A stretch of 64,000 nt of DNA, taken from the NCBI RefSeq assembly GCF_030345335.1, contig NZ_JAPVRC010000011.1:1-64000 (forward strand), written 5' to 3'. The position numbers and the translations under genes were made by a program. Shown piece by piece: positions 22,537-31,673 of this stretch (the first letter of the stretch is position 1; each line of letters begins with the position of its first letter). The notes under the pieces are model-generated. The model was not told where the DNA came from. It saw only the letters and a program-made list of their open reading frames with translations, and ran no database searches. The stretch is from Halobacillus campisalis. GTDB taxonomy: Bacteria > Bacillota > Bacilli > Bacillales > Halobacillaceae.

Positions 22537-22712
22537 AAAAAAAGGTTTTGGCATCTATTCTAATCATGAGCACCATTCTCCCAGCAAATCTAGCTTTTGC
22601 ACAACATACGCCAGTCACAGTGGATTCCAAGCAATTCCATAAGACCACAAATATCTCTGCTCAAATCGATGTAATTATAGAACCAGATAACGACGAATAT
22701 CCAGATATTTAA
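22533..22712 (+). CDS. Candidate NprX-like signalling pre-peptide (59 aa)
   Basis: ATG 22533 overlaps the regulator stop (ATGA) and follows AAAGGAAG. The 59-aa product has a Sec signal peptide MKKKVLASILIMSTILPANLAFA followed by a short polar region ending IIEPDNDEYPDI. The C-terminal YPDI resembles the PDI of NprX-type mature peptides (SKPDIVG in the Bacillus cereus group). So the mature pheromone is probably cut from the C-terminal end and returned through an oligopeptide permease. Its absence from length-filtered gene sets is expected. Confidence 0.75.
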   Translation: MKKKVLASILIMSTILPANLAFAQHTPVTVDSKQFHKTTNISAQIDVIIEPDNDEYPDI

Positions 22713-22782
22713 CTTTTAGTAAGGGCCTGATTACTTTTTTGAGTCCACTGAAAAACTGTAGTAAATTCTAATCTAGAAAAAT

Positions 22783-22826
22783 AAATAGCGGTTTTCGGAA
22801 TACATTTTTCCGAAAACCGCTATTTT
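22783..22826 (+). terminator. Strong rho-independent terminator
   Basis: AATAGCGGTTTTCGG-aataca-CCGAAAACCGCTATTTTAATT; ends the regulator/peptide operon. Confidence 0.88.
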
Positions 22827-22942
22827 AATTATGATTTATAAAGGGTTTCTCCATTATTGGTTCTTCAATATTACTATTCATTGAAGACTAACATAGCTGT
22901 ATGTGATTTCAGGTTTCAAGACGCAGTGTTTCCAGCCCGCGT

Positions 22943-23128
22943 TTAATGGCTTTGATTTTTGTAATATAAGAAGACACATAAGAAATAAATAGGAGCAGCT
23001 AATACAGCAAAAACAACGCCAGAGAACATTTCGTCTTGTGTATATTTGCCGGAATAAAGTAAGAAATATAATAGCGTAGAAACGATATAGGCCCAACCAA
23101 AAACGAACAATAATTTCTTATCACTCAA
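22943..23128 (-). CDS. Small membrane protein (61 aa)
   Basis: TTG at 23128 after GGTGGGATTAGA. Two helices (LLFVFGWAYIVSTLLYFLLY and MFSGVVFAVLAAPIYFLCVFLYY). The overlapping frame 22878-23096 is a shadow. No family recognised. Confidence 0.62.
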   Translation of the reverse strand: MSDKKLLFVFGWAYIVSTLLYFLLYSGKYTQDEMFSGVVFAVLAAPIYFLCVFLYYKNQSH

Positions 23129-23672
23129 TCTAATCCCACCTTTACCATAGGTTAGTCAAATCTAAGAGGTTCTATCCATTATATCTTTTATAGAATTTGG
23201 TGACTAATGATGATGCTTATCAAAATTTTGTAAACAAAATCGCCGGACTCCTGTAGAAAACAGGGACCTGGCGATTTTTTTTTTAGGTGCAGGGTAGCGG
23301 TTAGCAGTCATTTTGTGGAAGATTACCATAGTTCATTTAAATATAAAAACATGGCACACATCAATGACGCTGTGTTCTCAAGCTCTCTATTTGTGTAAGG
23401 TTTCAGCTTTTTGATTGAAGGGATATCTGATATAATCAATCTGTTCTATTGTTGTCCAAAAAGTGTAAGTTACACCACACCATACTTAATTTGATAGTTT
23501 GATAACTTGATCACTGCTGAATACTGAGATCTAATAAGTGAGTCAAGACTACCCAACTATTGAACACGTAATAAAATCATACAAACAGAAGAGGAAGGAC
23601 ACAGTTCTTGAGTTAAAGTAACATAGTCAATGAAGTAAGAATAAGGTAACTAGGTTAAGGAGTTTAAAATAA
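23129..23672. other. Intergenic region before the flippase operon
   Basis: Contains the terminator at 23237-23286 and about 380 bases without a convincing reading frame. TGTAAGTTACACCACACC near 23463 has a short inverted repeat. Presumably holds the promoter of the flippase/CapA operon. Confidence 0.4.
23237..23286 (+). terminator. Rho-independent terminator
   Basis: AAAATCGCC-ggact-CCTGTagaaaACAGG-gacct-GGCGATTTTTTTTTT, a two-step stem with a long T tail. Confidence 0.82.
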
Positions 23673-24956
23673 ATGGTTAACAAATTAAAAAAATTATTAA
23701 AGACCCCGTTTGTACGTAACGTAATGATCATGGCAACGGGGACAGCTGCTGCTCAGCTCGTTAATATTCTGCTGCAGCCCATCATTACCCGTTTATATGG
23801 GCCGGAAGCTTATGGTTTAATGGGCACATTTATGGCGATTGCTGCTATTATTGGTCCTGTCGCAGCTTTTGCGTATCCTATTGCTATTGTACTTCCTAAA
23901 AGGGATAAGGAAGCAAAAGGATTGATACGGCTATCTTTGTATATTACGACAGCTGTAGCTGTTATTGTAGGTCTTATTTTGCTTTTCCTGCATCAGCCGA
24001 TTGTTAATATTTTCAATATGGAAAGCATAGCTCCGTACTTGTACTTAATTCCTATCGTTATTATATTTGCAGGTCTTCTGCAAGTTTCTGAGCAGTGGTT
24101 TATACGAACGAAACAATTCGGTGTTAACGCCAATGCCACCTTTTTTCAAGCTATTTTACTAAATGGAAGTAAAGCAGGGGTGGGTTTCTTTTATCCGGTT
24201 GCCCCTGTACTCATAGTTCTTTCATCTTTGAATAATGGTGTAAAAGCGTTGTTCATGATTTTGTTTGCCAGGAAGTCCAGTTATAAGAGTTCTAGTGAAG
24301 AGGATGATGACAAACCCGTATCTCTTAAAGAGCTTGCGAAACGTCACAATGACTTTCCGATATTTAGAGCGCCGCAAGTGTTTATCAATGCTATTTCACA
24401 GAACCTTCCTATTATATTGTTAACTAGTTTATTTGGCCCGGCTGCGGCAGGATTTTATTCTATATGTAAGACGGTTTTAAGTATGCCGTCCCAGCTGATC
24501 GGTAAATCGGTAGGCGATGTTTTTTACCCGCGTATCACGGAAGCTGCCCATAAAGGAGAAAGCATTACTCATTTGGTGAAAAAAGCAACTCTTGCTTTAG
24601 CTGCCGTTGGTTTTCTTCCCTATTTAGTTGTCATTTTATTTGGTCCCTGGCTGTTCAGTTTCGTATTCGGTACAGACTGGGTGACGGCAGGGGAATACGC
24701 CAGGTGGATAGCTCTATGGATGTTCTTTATGTTTATTAACCAGCCAAGTGTGAAATCACTGCCTGTCATGGGAGCGCAAGCCTTTCACTTGAGGTTTACT
24801 ATTTTCAATTTAGTCATAAGAATGGGGCTGTTGGCTGTTGGATATTTTGTATTCTCAAGCGATGTAGTCGCTGTAGCATTATTCGGAATTTCCGGTGCTG
24901 TACTGAACATAATTTTAATTCTGCTTACTTTAAGAATGACGAAGAAATTCGACTAA
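23673..24956 (+). CDS. Polysaccharide flippase (MATE/Wzx-like, oligosaccharide_flippase), 427 aa
   Basis: About 12 membrane helices spread over the whole length. The N terminus NVMIMATGTAAAQLVNILLQPIITRLYGPEAYG is the hallmark of Wzx/PST-type flippases; the second half has FPIFRAPQVFINAISQNLPIILLTSLFG and GRSVGDVFYP-like GKSVGDVFYPRITEA. It should move lipid-linked saccharide across the membrane. ATG at 23673. The CapA-like gene begins 16 bases after its stop. Confidence 0.88.
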   Translation: MVNKLKKLLKTPFVRNVMIMATGTAAAQLVNILLQPIITRLYGPEAYGLMGTFMAIAAIIGPVAAFAYPIAIVLPKRDKEAKGLIRLSLYITTAVAVIVGLILLFLHQPIVNIFNMESIAPYLYLIPIVIIFAGLLQVSEQWFIRTKQFGVNANATFFQAILLNGSKAGVGFFYPVAPVLIVLSSLNNGVKALFMILFARKSSYKSSSEEDDDKPVSLKELAKRHNDFPIFRAPQVFINAISQNLPIILLTSLFGPAAAGFYSICKTVLSMPSQLIGKSVGDVFYPRITEAAHKGESITHLVKKATLALAAVGFLPYLVVILFGPWLFSFVFGTDWVTAGEYARWIALWMFFMFINQPSVKSLPVMGAQAFHLRFTIFNLVIRMGLLAVGYFVFSSDVVAVALFGISGAVLNIILILLTLRMTKKFD

Positions 24957-24972
24957 AGGAGGGATGAACAAT

Positions 24973-26115
24973 ATGGTAAAGATGTTTGTAAGCGGAGATA
25001 TTGTGAATTATGAACATAATGACGGTTTGATATGCTCAGAAGGGTTATCTAATGTGATCTCTGCTGCTGATTATTCGGTTTGTAATTTTGAAGCACCTAT
25101 TGAGAAATACGGCAGTCCCATTCCTAAATCTGGACCGCACCATTTCCAGCGCAAGGGGACAATCGATGGCATAAAACAACAAGGGTTTAATATGATGTGC
25201 CTGGCTAATAACCATATTATGGACTATGGATCAGCAGCCTTAAAGGCAACCATAGATGAAGCTAGGTCTCTTAAATTAGACACCATTGGTGCTGGACTTA
25301 CCTTTGATGAAGCTTATAAACCTGTCATAAAGACAGTTAACGACCTTAAAGTCGGGTTCATTAATGCTAGTGAAGCGCAGTTTGGGGTGAAAGATTATTA
25401 TTCGGATGATGATCAGCCCGGCTATGCATGGATCAATCATAAAGAAATAGACAGGCAGATTACTATATTAAACCAGGAATGTGATTTCGTTATCGTTTTA
25501 TCCCATGCCGGGTTAGAGAATTACAGTATCCCTCAAAAAGAATGGCGCAACCGTTATAAACATTTTTGTGATTTAGGAGCGGATGTAATTGTAGGATCTC
25601 ATCCCCACGTCCCACAAGGGTACGAGCATTACAATGATTCCTTAATCTTTTATAGTTTAGGAAACTTTTATTTTGACTCAAAAAACTATCATTCTAAAGA
25701 AGATCGTTCTTATTCCGTCATGCTGAAATTCGATAAAAATGAGAAGGTAAGCTTTGAACCGGTCTTTCATCATAAGGAAGATGGCCACGTGCAGCTGTCT
25801 ACTATAGAAAAACAAGTCAATTTAGAGGAACTGAACTCTAAATTAGGTGATGGTTATGAAAAGCTGCATGAAGAAATGTCATTACAGATTTACAATAAAA
25901 CGATCAAAAAGAATCTGATTTATTCCCTGGTGCCATTTACTTATGATGGAAGTCTCAAATCATCCGTTAAAAGAGCATTAGGTTTCCTACTCAAAAGAAG
26001 AAAGAAACCAGATAAGACATTACTATCCGTCCATTTACTCCGTAATGAAGCTTATTATTATGCGACAAAGCATGCGATGGAAATCATCGCCAGAGAGAAA
26101 TATGGAAGACGATAA
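24973..26115 (+). CDS. CapA/PgsA-family metallophosphatase-like protein (380 aa)
   Basis: Motifs of the PGA_cap (CapA) family: SGDIVNYE and CNFEAPI near the N terminus, MMCLANNHIMDYG (N-x-H), VLSHAGLENY and VIVGSHPHVPQGYEHYNDSLIFYSLGN (H-x-H). No signal peptide or membrane helix, so it is cytosolic, unlike PgsA anchored to the membrane. ATG 24973 is chosen since the ribosome site GGAGG ends just before the ATG at 24964. It shares an operon with the flippase, pointing to synthesis or modification of a surface polymer. Confidence 0.85.
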   Translation: MVKMFVSGDIVNYEHNDGLICSEGLSNVISAADYSVCNFEAPIEKYGSPIPKSGPHHFQRKGTIDGIKQQGFNMMCLANNHIMDYGSAALKATIDEARSLKLDTIGAGLTFDEAYKPVIKTVNDLKVGFINASEAQFGVKDYYSDDDQPGYAWINHKEIDRQITILNQECDFVIVLSHAGLENYSIPQKEWRNRYKHFCDLGADVIVGSHPHVPQGYEHYNDSLIFYSLGNFYFDSKNYHSKEDRSYSVMLKFDKNEKVSFEPVFHHKEDGHVQLSTIEKQVNLEELNSKLGDGYEKLHEEMSLQIYNKTIKKNLIYSLVPFTYDGSLKSSVKRALGFLLKRRKKPDKTLLSVHLLRNEAYYYATKHAMEIIAREKYGRR

Positions 26116-26121
26116 TGTTAT

Positions 26122-26171
26122 GAGGTGCATCACGAGCAAGTAATTATTCTGCTCATGATGCACCTTTTTAT
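26122..26171 (+). terminator. Strong rho-independent terminator
   Basis: GGTGCATCACGAGCA-agtaattattc-TGCTCATGATGCACCTTTTTAT after the CapA-like gene. Confidence 0.88.
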
Positions 26172-26316
26172 ATATCAGCTTATTCTAGATGTTCTCCTTT
26201 TATTAGGTTGTTTTTCCTAATTATCCAAAAAATGAGACTTCATAATTGTCCTTTCCTGTGAAGAGGAGTAAAGTGGCTTGATATTGATAGTATTCATAGG
26301 AAAGGTGGAAGGAAGT

Positions 26317-27186
26317 ATGCAAGAGAGTTATGTGAAAGTCAACGACGTCAATCTTCATTACGTTACAGAAGGAGAAGGTGAACTGATGCTGTTCCTTCAC
26401 GGGTTCCCTTACTTCTGGTACAACTGGCATCACCAAATGGAAGAATTCTCAAAGGATTATCAAGTCGTCGCTGTAGATATGAGAGGGTATAATCTTTCCG
26501 ATAAGCCGGAAGAGGTCTCTTCCTATGAGATGTCGATTCTGGTCGAGGATGTGAAGCAGCTGATTGAAGCTTTTGGGGAGAAGAACTGTATTTTAGTCGC
26601 TCACGACTGGGGCGGTGCCATTGCGTGGACGCTTGCTTACACGGAGCCTGATTATGTGAAGCAGTTGATCATGTTTGACGCGCCTCATCCGTACACATTC
26701 AGGCGTGAACTGAAGGAGAACCCCGGGCAGCGGGAAGCGAGCAGTTATATGGGATTTTTCCAGCGGCCGGACGCTCATGACAAGTTATTGGAAAACAATG
26801 CGGAGCGGTTGAGAAATATGATGACGGAACCTGGAAAGGAAAAAGGGTACTTGACCGAAGCGGAGGAGCAGAAGTACGTCGAAGCGTGGATGCAGCCTGA
26901 TGCGATGAAATCGATGCTTCATTATTACCGGGCGGTTTCCTTCTATCCGTTCGAAGAGCATATAAAAAAGCCGCTGGATCTTCCCTATCAAATGTTCGAT
27001 TCACCGACATTGATCATTTGGGGCGATGCGGATCCTGCTTTTGAAAACAGTAATCTGGACGGCGTGGAAGACTACGTCCGCGACCTTACCATTCATCGTA
27101 TGGAAGGGGTAAGCCATGCCCCGCATCATGAACAACCGGAAACAGTCAATCGTTATATGCGGGAGTTTTTAGGAGAAAAGAAATAA
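26317..27186 (+). CDS. Epoxide-hydrolase-like alpha/beta hydrolase (289 aa)
   Basis: HGFPYFWYNWHHQ (HG-x-P oxyanion loop, residues 28-40), DMRGYNLSDKP, nucleophile elbow VAHDWGGAIAW with Asp (about residue 103) instead of Ser, and SHAPHHEQPE with the base His (about 270). An Asp nucleophile is the mark of soluble epoxide hydrolases and haloalkane dehalogenases. ATG 26317 has GGAAGG upstream. It is more GC-rich than its neighbours. Not operon-linked. Confidence 0.87.
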   Translation: MQESYVKVNDVNLHYVTEGEGELMLFLHGFPYFWYNWHHQMEEFSKDYQVVAVDMRGYNLSDKPEEVSSYEMSILVEDVKQLIEAFGEKNCILVAHDWGGAIAWTLAYTEPDYVKQLIMFDAPHPYTFRRELKENPGQREASSYMGFFQRPDAHDKLLENNAERLRNMMTEPGKEKGYLTEAEEQKYVEAWMQPDAMKSMLHYYRAVSFYPFEEHIKKPLDLPYQMFDSPTLIIWGDADPAFENSNLDGVEDYVRDLTIHRMEGVSHAPHHEQPETVNRYMREFLGEKK

Positions 27187-27193
27187 ATGTTGG

Positions 27194-27250
27194 GTTTGCG
27201 TTAGAGAACTAAAGAATGGCTTGGCACGAATAGTTTTCTGATCTCCGGCA
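27194..27250 (+). repeat. Leader-type repeat fragment E
   Basis: GCGTTAGAGAACTAAAGAATGGC plus GGCACGAA resembles the first part of the leader repeats at 15592, 51638 and 52690. The GGGGTCAGTCCCC start is missing. Confidence 0.5.
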
Positions 27251-27348
27251 CGAAAGGCTGGTAGAGTACTTGAAATCGCCTGACTTCTGTATTACACAGG
27301 GGCCAGGCGTGAAAAACACGCCGCCCATCCAGACGTCGTGTTTCCATC

Positions 27349-28104
27349 CTATATCGTTACAAAATCCTTCTCTTTAAGAATCTTTTTCACAAACTTAGCT
27401 GCCCTCACCTTTAAACGCAGGGCAGGAGATAGCTGAACCTCGTAATCTTTGTTTTTAATAACGTTACGAAGTTCTTCAATTGTATGACACTCAGGGAAGT
27501 GATTGACGACGGCACCGTATTGAAAGAACTGGTGGGTATCACTGCCTGCGACTGCTGAGATGTCATACTTAGCCGCGAGTTCGTCTACTTTACTTTTCAT
27601 CTCTGTTCCGTATTTGTAAAGATCTTTTCCGTTAATATCGAAGGCATCAAAGCTGGCCAGTGTTTCTTCTGTGTGGTGGACCCATGGGGTTGATTCTCTA
27701 TAAGGGTGTGCGCCGATTTTAATGACGTTCAATCCTTTTAGAAGTTCGTTCAGGTCGTTGACTTTGATGAAGTTATGTTCTTCGGTATGTTCCTTTAACT
27801 GATGACTGATGCCTTTAATCGTTTCGCGTTCGGCTACGACGAGAAAGTGACCGGTTTCAAGGACGTCGATCTCGATCCCTGGAAAGACTTTGACGCCGTC
27901 TACGTCATAGTAGTTATGTTGATAGGGGAAGTGGGTATCCAGCATGTGGTAAATGTCATCGAAATTCGGTGCGTTAAAATGTTCCGTGAGTGCCAGGGCG
28001 TCCAGTCCGCTTTCTTTCGCTTCTTTTATTTTGCTGCGGAACTCTTCTGGTGTTACGGCGAGTGCTTTCGATAGATTGGCGTGGGTGTGAAAATCGATTT
28101 TCAT
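27349..28104 (-). CDS. PHP-domain phosphoesterase-like protein (251 aa)
   Basis: The N terminus MKIDFHTHANLSKAL has the H-x-H of PHP domains; LDALALTEHFNAPNF, VFPGIEIDVLETGHFLV, KIGAHPYRE and ISAVAGSDTHQF supply the remaining metal ligands in order. PHP enzymes hydrolyse phosphoesters with a tri-metal centre. ATG 28104 after GGAGATGACT; the 15 extra residues from 28149 are rejected. Last gene of the ECF transporter operon, 16 bases after the T-component, so it probably processes the imported compound (inferred). Confidence 0.85.
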   Translation of the reverse strand: MKIDFHTHANLSKALAVTPEEFRSKIKEAKESGLDALALTEHFNAPNFDDIYHMLDTHFPYQHNYYDVDGVKVFPGIEIDVLETGHFLVVAERETIKGISHQLKEHTEEHNFIKVNDLNELLKGLNVIKIGAHPYRESTPWVHHTEETLASFDAFDINGKDLYKYGTEMKSKVDELAAKYDISAVAGSDTHQFFQYGAVVNHFPECHTIEELRNVIKNKDYEVQLSPALRLKVRAAKFVKKILKEKDFVTI

Positions 28105-28120
28105 ATAGTCATCTCCTGTT

Positions 28121-28945
28121 TTAAATATAATATAAATGTCCTGCGACATGGATAATCGTTAGGATTACAGCGCTGGCCGCTATAAATTGGTATTCTTTCC
28201 CCTTAATTTTCAAGTGGGATAATTTCTGCTTTTTCGCTTCTTCACTATAAAGGGAGTAAGAAAATCCTCTTACTTCCAGTGCTTCTACTGTGGTTCTCGT
28301 ACGTTTGGCTGTATTCAACATCATCGGGTAGAACGCTTTAATGACGATGACGACGTAATAATAAACGAGCTTCCATTTTAAAAATCCGGCTTTCTCAGGT
28401 GCTTTTCCCCTTAGTCGGAAGGACTGGATAATCTGCTGGTACTCATCCATCAAAATCGGCAGCATGCGGTACCCATAGGAGACAGCGAAGCTGAACTGCG
28501 CGGGTACGCCAAAGCTTAACAAGGCATCACTGAGCTTCTCAGGATCCATACTGGCAAAAGCTGCAATACTCGCAATCGACATAATAATGATTTTCAAAGT
28601 GAGCGTGACTAAGGAAGCATAAGCTTCAAAATCTCCCCCCATGAAAAAGACGACGAGAAAGATATAGCCTAACTCCCCGATCACACCGATCGCTAGTAAA
28701 AAGATGATCAGCGGGCTTACTCTAGTAATTAAAGCCAGCGCCGACGTGTAAATGGCAAGACCGATTAAAATGACGAAGTTGAAGGTGAACCAGGGAAGCA
28801 GGCTGACGATCAAGTACCAGATCATGATGACTCTCGGATCTAACTGCCCCATGTACGTTTCTTTTTTTCCATAAGCGGTTTTCAAGAGCTCAAGTTTCAC
28901 CCATTCAATGTTAAAAGACTTTTTAAAACGTTCAACAAACTCCAT
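28121..28945 (-). CDS. ECF transporter T component (EcfT/CbiQ family), 274 aa
   Basis: It starts with LDPRVIMIWYLIVSLLPWF, the usual T-component front, followed by several membrane helices and the two coupling-helix motifs: SFRLRGKAPEK (A-R-G type) and ALEVRGFSYS. The T subunit links the ATPases to the substrate-binding S protein. ATG 28945 overlaps the ATPase stop by 14 bases; AAGGAGG upstream. Confidence 0.9.
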   Translation of the reverse strand: MEFVERFKKSFNIEWVKLELLKTAYGKKETYMGQLDPRVIMIWYLIVSLLPWFTFNFVILIGLAIYTSALALITRVSPLIIFLLAIGVIGELGYIFLVVFFMGGDFEAYASLVTLTLKIIIMSIASIAAFASMDPEKLSDALLSFGVPAQFSFAVSYGYRMLPILMDEYQQIIQSFRLRGKAPEKAGFLKWKLVYYYVVIVIKAFYPMMLNTAKRTRTTVEALEVRGFSYSLYSEEAKKQKLSHLKIKGKEYQFIAASAVILTIIHVAGHLYYI

Positions 28946-30632
28946 GAGGTATGCCCTCCTTGATGCGGCTCGTAAACTCGTCCACCGATAAAGCAGCCGG
29001 GCGCATGCCTAGTTCAATAGAAAGCTGAACGATCTGAGGCGGGACGAGCCCTGCTCTTTTCCATACGTGTCCATATTCGAACATCTCCCGCGGGGTCCCA
29101 TCAAACGTCACTTCGCCTTGCTCCATGACGATGACGCGTGTCGCCCATTCGGCTACCAGCTGCATATCGTGGGTAGCTACCAAAACGGTGGCAACGGAAT
29201 CCATCTCCTGCAAAATTTCTATTAATTCTTTACGGCTTTGCACATCGAGGCTGGCCGTAGGTTCATCAAGCATAAGCAACGTTGGATTCGTGGCTAAGCC
29301 GATCGCCATCGAAGCCCGTCGCTGCTGCCCTCCGCTTAACAGCCGGCCGTCTTTCTCAAGCACCTCTTCCAAGCGAAAAGAGCGGATGAGTTTATCTATA
29401 AATGAGGAATCATCCTGATCTCGTGAATGCGAAAAGAAGGTCAGATCATTTTTAATAGAATCCTGAATAAACATTTCTTCTGGATTTTGAAAAATGTAGG
29501 ATACCCCTTTTGATAACTTCTCAAGCGATCCCTTTTGAAAAGAGTGCTCCCCGATAAAGCCGCCGCCTGATGTCGGTTTGCTCATTCCTGTCAAACACTT
29601 CATAAGAGAGGTTTTCCCTGCGCCATTCGTGCCGACGAGTGCGATTCGTTCGCCGGCGTGAAAGGACGTGGAAATTTTATTTAAAATGGTTTTTCTTTCA
29701 TTGGACAGCGTTTTTGCAGAGAACGAGAGATCCTCAAGCGAAGCTATGGCTTCGTTTTCTTGAGTAAGACTCTCAGATTCACGCTCTCTTTTAATGAATT
29801 CAAGACCTCTAAAATACGTTTGTCCGTCTTCGATCGTGATCGGGAAGTTATAGGCATCGAGTGCCAGGTCACAATGTAAAGCAGCCTGCGTGACTTGTGG
29901 CGGGAAGATGTCTCTTTTTAATAAATCATCGATCTGTAAAAGTCCCTGGCGAACGGGATGCTTCCATAACACTTGTCCTTTATCGACTAACAACACGTCG
30001 GTACAGAAATCTGCGATGAATTCGGTATGGTGTTCAATGACAATGATCGTTTTTCCGTATTCCTCTTGAAGGACTTTCAATCGTTTATAAATTTCCTTGG
30101 CATGGTGCGGATCGAGCTGAGCGACGGGTTCATCAATAATCAAGATTTGAGGATCTAAAGCGAGTACGCCGGCGATCGCGGCTAAATGCTTCTGTCCGCC
30201 GCTTAACTGCCAAATGCTCTGATCCTTCAAGTGTTCAATGCCCAATGTCTCAAGAGCCCAAAGTGCTTTTTCCATAAAGTCCGGATCCCCGAAGTTTAAT
30301 GGAGCGAAGGAGACATCATCGAGCACGGTCGGTCTCATCAGCTGGTTTTCATAATCCTGATACACGTACCCCACTCGAAAACTCATTTCTGATACCGTCA
30401 TTTGCGAAACATCGGCCCCATCTACCTTAATCGTCCCGGAAAAATCTCCGGTATAGTAATTGGGAATCAGCCCGTTGAACGTTTTGCACAGGGTCGTTTT
30501 CCCGCTGCCGTTTCCGCCGATGACCGCTAAAAATTCACCCAGTTCAATTGAAAGTGTCGCGCCATTTAGCACATGCTCTTTCGTCCCTGGATATCTAAAG
30601 TGAACATCGTTCAGTTCGATAATCGGTTTCAT
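28932..30632 (-). CDS. ECF transporter ATPase, two fused ABC domains (566 aa)
   Basis: Two ABC ATPase domains in one chain. Domain 1: Walker A GGNGSGKTT (about residue 40), signature WQLSGGQKHLAAIA, Walker B ILIIDEPVAQLDP. Domain 2: Walker A GTNGAGKTSLMK (about 330), signature LLSGGQQRRASMAIG, Walker B LLMLDEPTASLD. The fused form replaces the EcfA/EcfA' pair, as in YkoD-type systems. Overlaps the S gene by 4 bases. Confidence 0.93.
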   Translation of the reverse strand: MKPIIELNDVHFRYPGTKEHVLNGATLSIELGEFLAVIGGNGSGKTTLCKTFNGLIPNYYTGDFSGTIKVDGADVSQMTVSEMSFRVGYVYQDYENQLMRPTVLDDVSFAPLNFGDPDFMEKALWALETLGIEHLKDQSIWQLSGGQKHLAAIAGVLALDPQILIIDEPVAQLDPHHAKEIYKRLKVLQEEYGKTIIVIEHHTEFIADFCTDVLLVDKGQVLWKHPVRQGLLQIDDLLKRDIFPPQVTQAALHCDLALDAYNFPITIEDGQTYFRGLEFIKRERESESLTQENEAIASLEDLSFSAKTLSNERKTILNKISTSFHAGERIALVGTNGAGKTSLMKCLTGMSKPTSGGGFIGEHSFQKGSLEKLSKGVSYIFQNPEEMFIQDSIKNDLTFFSHSRDQDDSSFIDKLIRSFRLEEVLEKDGRLLSGGQQRRASMAIGLATNPTLLMLDEPTASLDVQSRKELIEILQEMDSVATVLVATHDMQLVAEWATRVIVMEQGEVTFDGTPREMFEYGHVWKRAGLVPPQIVQLSIELGMRPAALSVDEFTSRIKEGIPHGVC

Positions 30633-31501
30633 GCCGATTTCCTACTCTTCGTACCGGTGCGGGACTTACTAAATTTCACAGCGGCAATAACGACGGAAAC
30701 AAAAATCACAGCAGCAGCAGAGATCGGCAGCCAAATGTACCCTTCACCGAACTGTTCTAAAAATTCCGGCTCCCAAACAGCAAAGTTGATATCCATCGTA
30801 GCCATGAACTCGGAGATCATCGCAACGAACATGAGAAAAACGGCAATGATAACAAATCGAACGGATACCCACTCGGTCATGGAAGCTTTCACGCGTCCTT
30901 GTCTTGGTTCAATGCCCAGCAGCGGCTCGATTTTTCCATAAAGTTTAGGAATGAGATAGAGAGCAGGAATGAGCCCGAACAGCACGCCGGAAATGACCAT
31001 CTCGGTGACAAAGCTGACCCCTTCAATCGCCAGGATCGAAGCCGGAAGACCCGGAACGGCTTCAAGCTCTTCAATACCAAACCATACTTTACCGACGTCC
31101 ACGACGGTACTTAACATCTGGTCAATCATAACGCCGACAATCGCCGCAATCGCAATTTGCTTCCTGCTGTTTAAGTTAGTTACTAATAGCCCGGCTATGT
31201 ACATCGCCAACGTGAACTCGATAAATCCTTCAAGCTCCCCAAGGCCTCCGAAATCACCTAACAGAAGATCACCGAAAATAATTTCACCGACAGAAGCACC
31301 AAAAGCTGCGTACCACGGGTTAAACAACATAACTAAAGTTAAAGGAATAAAAGCTAAGTAAGAAATAGATAACTCCACTGGCCCAATCGTGAATTCCGGC
31401 AGCAATTCAGTAAATAAATTCGCAAGACCGAACAGCGACATCGATAAAATAAATACCATCATTTTCTGTGACTGTGTATACTCGTTTCTCTGCATCCCCA
31501 T
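30629..31501 (-). CDS. ECF transporter S component (290 aa), substrate unknown
   Basis: About eight hydrophobic segments, with an N-terminal part typical of S proteins (MMVFILSMSLFGLANLF; LSISYLAFIPLTLVMLFNPWYAAFGASVGEIIFGDLLLG) and extra C-terminal helices. ATG 31501 has AAGGAGG nine bases upstream. Linkage to a PHP hydrolase and an RpiR regulator suggests a phosphorylated or sugar-like nutrient rather than a classic vitamin; no riboswitch is seen in the 170 bp promoter gap. Long for an S component (usually about 180-200 aa). Confidence 0.75.
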   Translation of the reverse strand: MGMQRNEYTQSQKMMVFILSMSLFGLANLFTELLPEFTIGPVELSISYLAFIPLTLVMLFNPWYAAFGASVGEIIFGDLLLGDFGGLGELEGFIEFTLAMYIAGLLVTNLNSRKQIAIAAIVGVMIDQMLSTVVDVGKVWFGIEELEAVPGLPASILAIEGVSFVTEMVISGVLFGLIPALYLIPKLYGKIEPLLGIEPRQGRVKASMTEWVSVRFVIIAVFLMFVAMISEFMATMDINFAVWEPEFLEQFGEGYIWLPISAAAVIFVSVVIAAVKFSKSRTGTKSRKSA

Positions 31502-31673
31502 TTTGTAATTCCTCCTTAATGTAAGTTCAATTTGATTGTAAAACTTCAAAGTTAAGGAGAATTGCAGGAAATGTATAGTTCACGTAAAGTAATTAATCTT
31601 TCTGTTAAAAATGAAAGTTTTTTTTCATAGGAGGGAGAAAAGCCTATATACTAAGCCCTGAGGAGGGATGACA

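Noticed and set aside
31502-31673. Riboswitch ahead of the ECF operon
   Set aside because: The divergent gap is short and AT-rich, with no conserved riboswitch core or stable terminator.
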